Positions 42,723 through 46,548 of a stretch of 46,548 bases of DNA are shown piece after piece. Source of the stretch: Chitinophagales bacterium (GTDB taxonomy: Bacteria > Bacteroidota > Bacteroidia > Chitinophagales > Chitinophagaceae); the NCBI GenBank assembly GCA_015654695.1, contig JAATGJ010000076.1:1-46548 (forward strand), in the 5' to 3' direction. Within the stretch, counting starts at the first letter, position 1; every line of letters begins with the position of its first letter. Under the pieces are notes generated by a model. It did no database searches and had not been told where the DNA came from. It was given only the letters and a program-made list of their open reading frames with translations. Position numbers and translations under genes: made by a program.

Positions 42723-43006
42723 GCATACACATTTTACAGGTTTATTCGGTTGTCTGAAGTTAACAATCATGCTGACATAGGATTTATTCCTGCATGTTCT
42801 GTAACCCGCATTTCCGCGAAACAAAAAATGCATGTTGAACAGAGTCTGGCCTTATTCCACAATTCATTCTAAAATAAACTATCCCGTTTTTCTCTCCGTT
42901 AGTTTTACAACATTAATAATTGCATACCATCCAATGTAATTCGGCTACCAGTTAGACAAGATCAGCAAATGAATCATTTATTGCTATGTTAAGAAAGGAA
43001 ATCATT

Positions 43007-43471
43007 TTATTTCTTCTTTCTTTTTTGAAGTTGACTGATATCGTCAAGGTCTTTATAACGTCCCGCAGCTTTTTTGGCATCTATCAGGCTGTTGATATGA
43101 AGGAACCGCACCGGCAGATCATCCTCCTGGTGAATCACGGATTTTTGAAACGCCTCTTCAAAGTCAAGTCCTTTCACCGCTGTCATTAATTCAATCTTTA
43201 CGGGTTCTACTCCAAACATCCATACATCAAACTTATCACTCAGGAAATTTTCTTCCATCATATCAAAAACAGGCATCCTGAACTCATTAAACGCTTTTAC
43301 TATTCTTTTATAATTATCACTTGTTTTTTTAACCCATACATCCATATCGCCTGTAGTTCTCACATATCCATGCAGGATCACGGCCATACCACCGACAAGG
43401 ATATATTCAACCTCCTGGTTATTGAATGCTTTCAAAAAATCCCTGAAATCTTCGTTGAAATAATCAGCCAT
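43007..43471 (-). CDS. Nucleotidyltransferase-fold protein (DUF6036/AbiEii-like)
   Basis: A 154-residue minimal nucleotidyltransferase. The active-site pattern is VEYILVGGMAVILHGYVRTT followed by GDMDVWV, with GG and a DxD pair (about 22-47). A short helical tail contains NSLIDAKKAAGRYKDLDDIS, as in this group. It overlaps the 68-residue gene upstream by eight bases (ATGGCTGA). Comparable pairs are annotated as toxin-antitoxin-like modules in other Bacteroidota. Whether it is toxin or antitoxin cannot be told here. Confidence 0.84.
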   Translation of the reverse strand: MADYFNEDFRDFLKAFNNQEVEYILVGGMAVILHGYVRTTGDMDVWVKKTSDNYKRIVKAFNEFRMPVFDMMEENFLSDKFDVWMFGVEPVKIELMTAVKGLDFEEAFQKSVIHQEDDLPVRFLHINSLIDAKKAAGRYKDLDDISQLQKRKKK

Positions 43472-43670
43472 GCTTACGTTTTGAGAATACTACCCTGTCT
43501 AATTTGGTGGAAGGTTTTACCCGGAAGGCCATACATATAAGATAGCTCGCAGCATCTAACCGCTCTTTTGTTGTTTTATTTTCCCAGGAGCCATAATGGC
43601 TATCTGCCTCCTCAAAGGTCTGAGCCTTGAATGCCGTTTTATCCAACCTGTATTTTTTTGGCGTGGCCAT
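43464..43670 (-). CDS. Small partner of the nucleotidyltransferase
   Basis: A 68-residue protein, MATPKKYRLDKTAFKAQTFE then EADSHYGSWENKTTKERLDA, ending LDRVVFSKRKHG. I do not recognise a named family, but small proteins with this KxxF...T.EER...A pattern are regularly upstream of such nucleotidyltransferases. Its stop overlaps the start of the next gene. Together with the overlap this suggests a co-translated two-gene module, function unproven. Confidence 0.76.
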   Translation of the reverse strand: MATPKKYRLDKTAFKAQTFEEADSHYGSWENKTTKERLDAASYLICMAFRVKPSTKLDRVVFSKRKHG

Positions 43671-43879
43671 TACTTAAAATTAGGAACAAAAAATGAGAGA
43701 TAGTTAAACATTTAAACGGCAAAAGCCATCCGTTAGTGCAGAGAACCCGTAAGTTTGATATAGGCGGATAATGCTGCAGTTACCCTGCTAAAGCTAACAG
43801 AATATATAAAGCACTTAAATTTGGAAAAACTATGAGTGATTCATACATACGCATCCTGCGCGGGAACAAAGATTTTTCT

Positions 43880-44554
43880 ATGTTTAAAAAAGAACCTCTT
43901 CCATACCTGGGATTCATTTTTATTGTATTCTTCTTATGTCTTATGGCATCCTGCTCTTTTTCTGCCAGAACAACCAGGCAGTATTTAAACAAGGCGCAAA
44001 CAAAAAGTTATGATGTGATTGCTGTACCTGGTGTCCCTTTTACAGAGAAGGGCTGGAACAGGACCATGAAAGCGAGAGTTTACTGGTCGAAATATTTATT
44101 TGACAAAGGAATTGCAAAAAATATCATGTACTCAGGCTCTTCAGTATATAGCCCTTATTATGAAGGTGAGATTATGGCGCTGTATGCCATCGCTATCGGC
44201 ATCCCCAAAGAACATGTTTTTTCAGAAACAAAAGCGGAACATAGTACAGAAAATCTATACTACTCATTTTTAAAAAGTAAAAAATTGGGGTTTAACAGTA
44301 TTGCCCTTGCTACCGATCCCTTCCAGGCAAAACAATTAAAGCGCTTTGCAAGGATTAAAATAAGTAAAGACGCAGGCATTATACCTATGGTCTTTGACAC
44401 ATTAAGAAGTATGGAACCCTTAATGATTGACCCGGTTATTGATTACCAGCAGGCTTATAACAAAAATTTTGTACCCCTAAAAAAGCGTGAATCTTTTTGG
44501 AAAAGACTCAGGGGTACAATGGGTAAGAACATTGATTACAATGCTTATCAATAA
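43880..44554 (+). CDS. YdcF/ElyC-like (DUF218) lipoprotein
   Basis: A 224-residue protein of the DUF218/YdcF type. I choose the ATG at 43880 so that MFKKEPLPYLGFIFIVFFLC then LMASCSF forms a lipoprotein signal; the ATG at 43832 would add 16 residues. Motifs in order: YDVIAVPGVPFTE (about 44-56), KNIMYSGSSVYSPYYEGEI, and SETKAEHSTENLYYSFL. Some members act in envelope carrier metabolism, but the exact role here is unknown. It is divergent from the nucleotidyltransferase pair. Confidence 0.84.
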   Translation: MFKKEPLPYLGFIFIVFFLCLMASCSFSARTTRQYLNKAQTKSYDVIAVPGVPFTEKGWNRTMKARVYWSKYLFDKGIAKNIMYSGSSVYSPYYEGEIMALYAIAIGIPKEHVFSETKAEHSTENLYYSFLKSKKLGFNSIALATDPFQAKQLKRFARIKISKDAGIIPMVFDTLRSMEPLMIDPVIDYQQAYNKNFVPLKKRESFWKRLRGTMGKNIDYNAYQ

Positions 44555-44685
44555 AAAAACAGCCTTGTTTATAAATCCATGGCTCTGTGAAATTTGTTGC
44601 ATTTTATCAGTTGTAGCAATTATTGCATCGCGAATGCGATATAGCAGTGTTGCGAAACTGGAAGTTTTGGAAATTTACTAACCCT

Positions 44686-45102
44686 TTATCTTTTCATTTT
44701 CTCTTCCAGGTATATCGTGTCATTATTAAGAAAAGCCGAAAGGAATTTAATTACATCCTCTTTTGTCTGACCTGTTATATCAGAAAGATACCCGGCTGCT
44801 TCTTTTGTTGATAAACCAAAGAAAGTCTTTATGGTTTTATTTCTTTTATAAAAAATATAGAACTCATATTTGTCCGCTTCTCCTGCAATTGAAATACTTA
44901 CGCCTTGTTTGGTTTCAAGGTTTTCAAACTCCAGGGAAGGTGAATAATGTATATCCTTTTCTTTCATGCCAGCCATTTGCTGCAGATAGATCTGCCAGGG
45001 AAACTGTTCAAAGATTTCCATGATTTTATCCTTTTCAATTAATCCTTTCTCAATGATTTCAGGAGTCTGAGGTTCACAGATGCTCCATCGGTATTGTGCC
45101 AT
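44686..45102 (-). CDS. Hypothetical protein
   Basis: A 138-residue protein, MAQYRWSICEPQTPEIIEKG and ending IYLEEKMKR. It is charged, with no signal or membrane segment, and has patterns such as KYEFYIFYKRNKTIKTFFGL. No family is recognised. The gene lies 41 bases downstream of the 257-residue gene on the same strand, so they may be one transcript. Together they resemble accessory genes such as immunity proteins, but this is only a guess. Confidence 0.65.
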   Translation of the reverse strand: MAQYRWSICEPQTPEIIEKGLIEKDKIMEIFEQFPWQIYLQQMAGMKEKDIHYSPSLEFENLETKQGVSISIAGEADKYEFYIFYKRNKTIKTFFGLSTKEAAGYLSDITGQTKEDVIKFLSAFLNNDTIYLEEKMKR

Positions 45103-45143
45103 AAAATTAATTACTTGCCCTATAATGAAATGCTATTATACTA

Positions 45144-45917
45144 TTAAGCAGATGAAATAGTTCCCCTGCACCAGCAAACCAGTAAAAGATCATACTGCGA
45201 CAGGAGTTTACTGATTTCTTCATCCATGCTATCAAATTCATCTAAACAAAGTTCCAGAATATGATCATCTCTTATTGTTCCATAATAGACACGATTCGGG
45301 CTGCGAAAGGCAAAGCCACCCTCCACAAATCCTGTATAACCATTAATAGCTAAGTTCCCTTTTTCTATAATGTCAAATGATTGAATAAAATCAGTGACAG
45401 GAACAGAGAGTAATTGCCTGTTGACCTTTGTACGCACATGTATCCTGTCAAATCCATTGAGGGAATCAAAATCAGGATCGTTTTCTGGAGATAAAATCTC
45501 CTCTACCATTTTCATTTCTTCCTGCATCAGTGGCAATTGCCCTCTCGGCAGAAATTCTATTTGCCGCCAGTCATCTTCATGAATGCTGAGAGTAAAATCA
45601 TGAAAGAGCTGGTGGGTATTAATGGCGGGCAGATCATTACTGATTGTAGGTATTGGATACCGGATATTCTGCGAATCCATTTTCAATACTTTCTTCAGCC
45701 ATAAAACAAGCTTGCCTTCTTTGATAAATTCCTCTGCAAAAACAGGCTCAGCTTTTTCAACAATCCAATCCTCTCCTTCAATATGCATAGTCGTTGGCCT
45801 ATCAAAAGAAGATGGCAGCTCTTCCGGTTTTAATTTGACCAGGCCAAATTCCTCATTGTTCAGCGCTTCGATCAACTGAACCCTGATCTTATTTCTTTTA
45901 AAGAGATTTTTGAACAT
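45144..45917 (-). CDS. Hypothetical protein
   Basis: A 257-residue protein, starting MFKNLFKRNKIRVQLIEALN. There is no signal or membrane helix. Acidic and hydrophobic stretches alternate (PTTMHIEGEDWIVEKAEPVF, LPLMQEEMKMVEEILSPEND), and the C-terminus is LLVCWCRGTISSA. I do not recognise the family. It is upstream of the 138-residue gene and 120 bases from the next leftward gene at 46038. Confidence 0.7.
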   Translation of the reverse strand: MFKNLFKRNKIRVQLIEALNNEEFGLVKLKPEELPSSFDRPTTMHIEGEDWIVEKAEPVFAEEFIKEGKLVLWLKKVLKMDSQNIRYPIPTISNDLPAINTHQLFHDFTLSIHEDDWRQIEFLPRGQLPLMQEEMKMVEEILSPENDPDFDSLNGFDRIHVRTKVNRQLLSVPVTDFIQSFDIIEKGNLAINGYTGFVEGGFAFRSPNRVYYGTIRDDHILELCLDEFDSMDEEISKLLSQYDLLLVCWCRGTISSA

Positions 45918-46037
45918 AGCAAGGATAAGGTAGGAAAGAAATACCAGAAACCAAATAAGAGATAATTAGTCATTTAAAACCTCCAAAGGTTAGTAGTGCA
46001 TCGAAACCTACAGTTTCGCAGAGCCGGAGGGAACCTT

Positions 46038-46433
46038 TTATTCAAATTTCGATAAAAATTGTTTTAACGATTTTTCTGTTTCGCCCTTTATAACTCCTGA
46101 TGTATTTGAAATCATACTATAGTAGTATAAAGTATTAATTTGAAAAGTCTTTGATTTGTCAATATTTGTATATGTACCCTTAATTAGTACTAGTATTAAG
46201 CCAGACTTGTCTACTTTGGGAATGTAAAAATATGGGCTAATACCAGCATCTTTACTAATAATAGTTTCGTTAGAAACGGCTTGATCTTTTACATAGAATT
46301 TATAATTTATCGGATCCAAAGATGTGGTGTAACCAGCATAAAAAGAAATATTATGATTTGTACTAGATGCTCCGTTGTTACAAAAATTTATCTTGAATTT
46401 GTATTGGTGAGGCTGTAAATTAAACTGTGTCAA
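46038..46433 (-). CDS. Hypothetical protein, probably 5'-truncated
   Basis: A 131-residue frame with only a TTG start at 46431-46433 (MTQFNLQPHQYKFKINFCNN), preceded by an in-frame stop at 46455-46457. The protein is Asn/Tyr/Ser-rich, like a secreted or surface beta protein, without a signal peptide. The TTG lies in the sequence ACTGTGTCAAAGTCC, which looks like the terminal repeat of an IS256-family element. I suspect that insertion removed the original start. The frame is otherwise open. Confidence 0.5.
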   Translation of the reverse strand: MTQFNLQPHQYKFKINFCNNGASSTNHNISFYAGYTTSLDPINYKFYVKDQAVSNETIISKDAGISPYFYIPKVDKSGLILVLIKGTYTNIDKSKTFQINTLYYYSMISNTSGVIKGETEKSLKQFLSKFE

Positions 46434-46470
46434 AGTCCTTAAATAAGAGGAACTTTAAAAACACAGTAAA
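46424..46470 (+). mobile_element. Probable left end of an IS256-like element
   Basis: ACTGTGTCAAAGTCCTTAAA at about 46425-46444 is followed by AGAGGAACTTTAAAAACACA and then the transposase start. The ACTGTGT head resembles terminal repeats of IS256 elements, to my memory. The target duplication and right end lie outside the window. Confidence 0.45.
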
Positions 46471-46548
46471 ATGAAAAAAACAGACAAACCGTTCGAGTTC
46501 GATTACGAATCGGTAAAAAACAAAGCTCTTGCACAGCTCAAAACAGGC
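46471..46548 (+). CDS. Start of an IS256-family transposase (partial)
   Basis: The frame begins with ATG at 46471 and runs to the window edge: MKKTDKPFEFDYESVKNKAL, AQLKTG. This pattern (F-D-x-E-x-x-K-x-x-A-L-x-x-L) is what I recall at the start of IS256-family transposases in Bacteroidota. Only 26 residues are visible, so the DDE catalytic core is not. The upstream sequence has a plausible terminal repeat around 46424-46440. Confidence 0.55.
   Translation, partial: MKKTDKPFEFDYESVKNKALAQLKTG

Noticed and set aside
42900-42909. TAGTTTTACA word resembling the promoter block shared by the two secreted proteins
   Set aside because: The matching ATAAGTTGGyTTG box is absent 20 bases upstream, and the next gene on this side is on the other strand.
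46038-46433. Full-length intact gene at the right edge
   Set aside because: The only start is a TTG lying in a probable insertion-element end, so truncation is more likely than an intact gene.

Overview
The window looks like chromosome from a member of the Bacteroidota, most plausibly the Chitinophagaceae or a close relative. Supporting signs are outer-membrane receptors with an N-terminal carboxypeptidase-regulatory-like domain, a protein ending in a type IX secretion (T9SS) sorting domain, a DUF5686 protein, A-rich starts with almost no Shine-Dalgarno sequences, and several families of short interspersed intergenic repeats of the kind I associate with this group. The placement is inferred from gene content only.

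Layout. 1-2.4 kb (minus): the end of the spc/alpha ribosomal cluster, infA-rpmJ-rpsM-rpsK-rpsD, with gaps widened by repeats; rpoA is not reached. 2.5-9.1 kb: metabolic and envelope genes, including an aldo/keto reductase, homogentisate dioxygenase (tyrosine breakdown), a YfcE-like phosphoesterase, an exported HisC-like aminotransferase, a small membrane protein and a TolB-like beta-propeller. 9.1-15.8 kb: a TPR lipoprotein, an atypical Cys tRNA, rpe, a TonB-dependent receptor, a GH29 alpha-L-fucosidase and a peroxiredoxin. 16-19.9 kb (plus): phoH, a lipoprotein overlapping crcB, ppa, a half-size TauE/SafE protein and an exported unknown. 19.8-26.9 kb: an NlpC/P60 hydrolase, an ECF sigma factor with a one-TM partner, guanine deaminase, a MurC-like ligase, a GT1 glycosyltransferase, a YdeI-type protein and an iron-permease-like protein. 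27-36.9 kb: surface and secretion genes (two large outer-membrane proteins, a T9SS cargo), an RRM RNA-binding protein, a degenerate DsbA-like protein and a small secreted protein. 36.9-42.7 kb: a 970-residue FAD/Fe-S dehydrogenase, an uncharacterised membrane-anchored family, and a paralogue of the small secreted protein. 43-46.5 kb: accessory DNA with a nucleotidyltransferase/small-protein pair, a YdcF-like lipoprotein, three unknown genes and the first codons of a probable IS256-family transposase at the right edge.

The most interesting signals are: (1) two paralogous secreted proteins about 8.5 kb apart that share a near-identical promoter-like block and long leaders; (2) an uncharacterised family at 40004-41083 whose motif pattern I recall from actinobacterial lipoproteins; (3) a Cys tRNA with a non-canonical base at positions 8 and 33; (4) an interspersed intergenic repeat apparently absorbed into a reading frame; (5) a DsbA-fold protein that lost its nucleophilic Cys but has an unusually strong ribosome binding site; (6) a candidate type-II-like nucleotidyltransferase module next to a mobile-element boundary. 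No rRNA, CRISPR array or complete prophage is visible.
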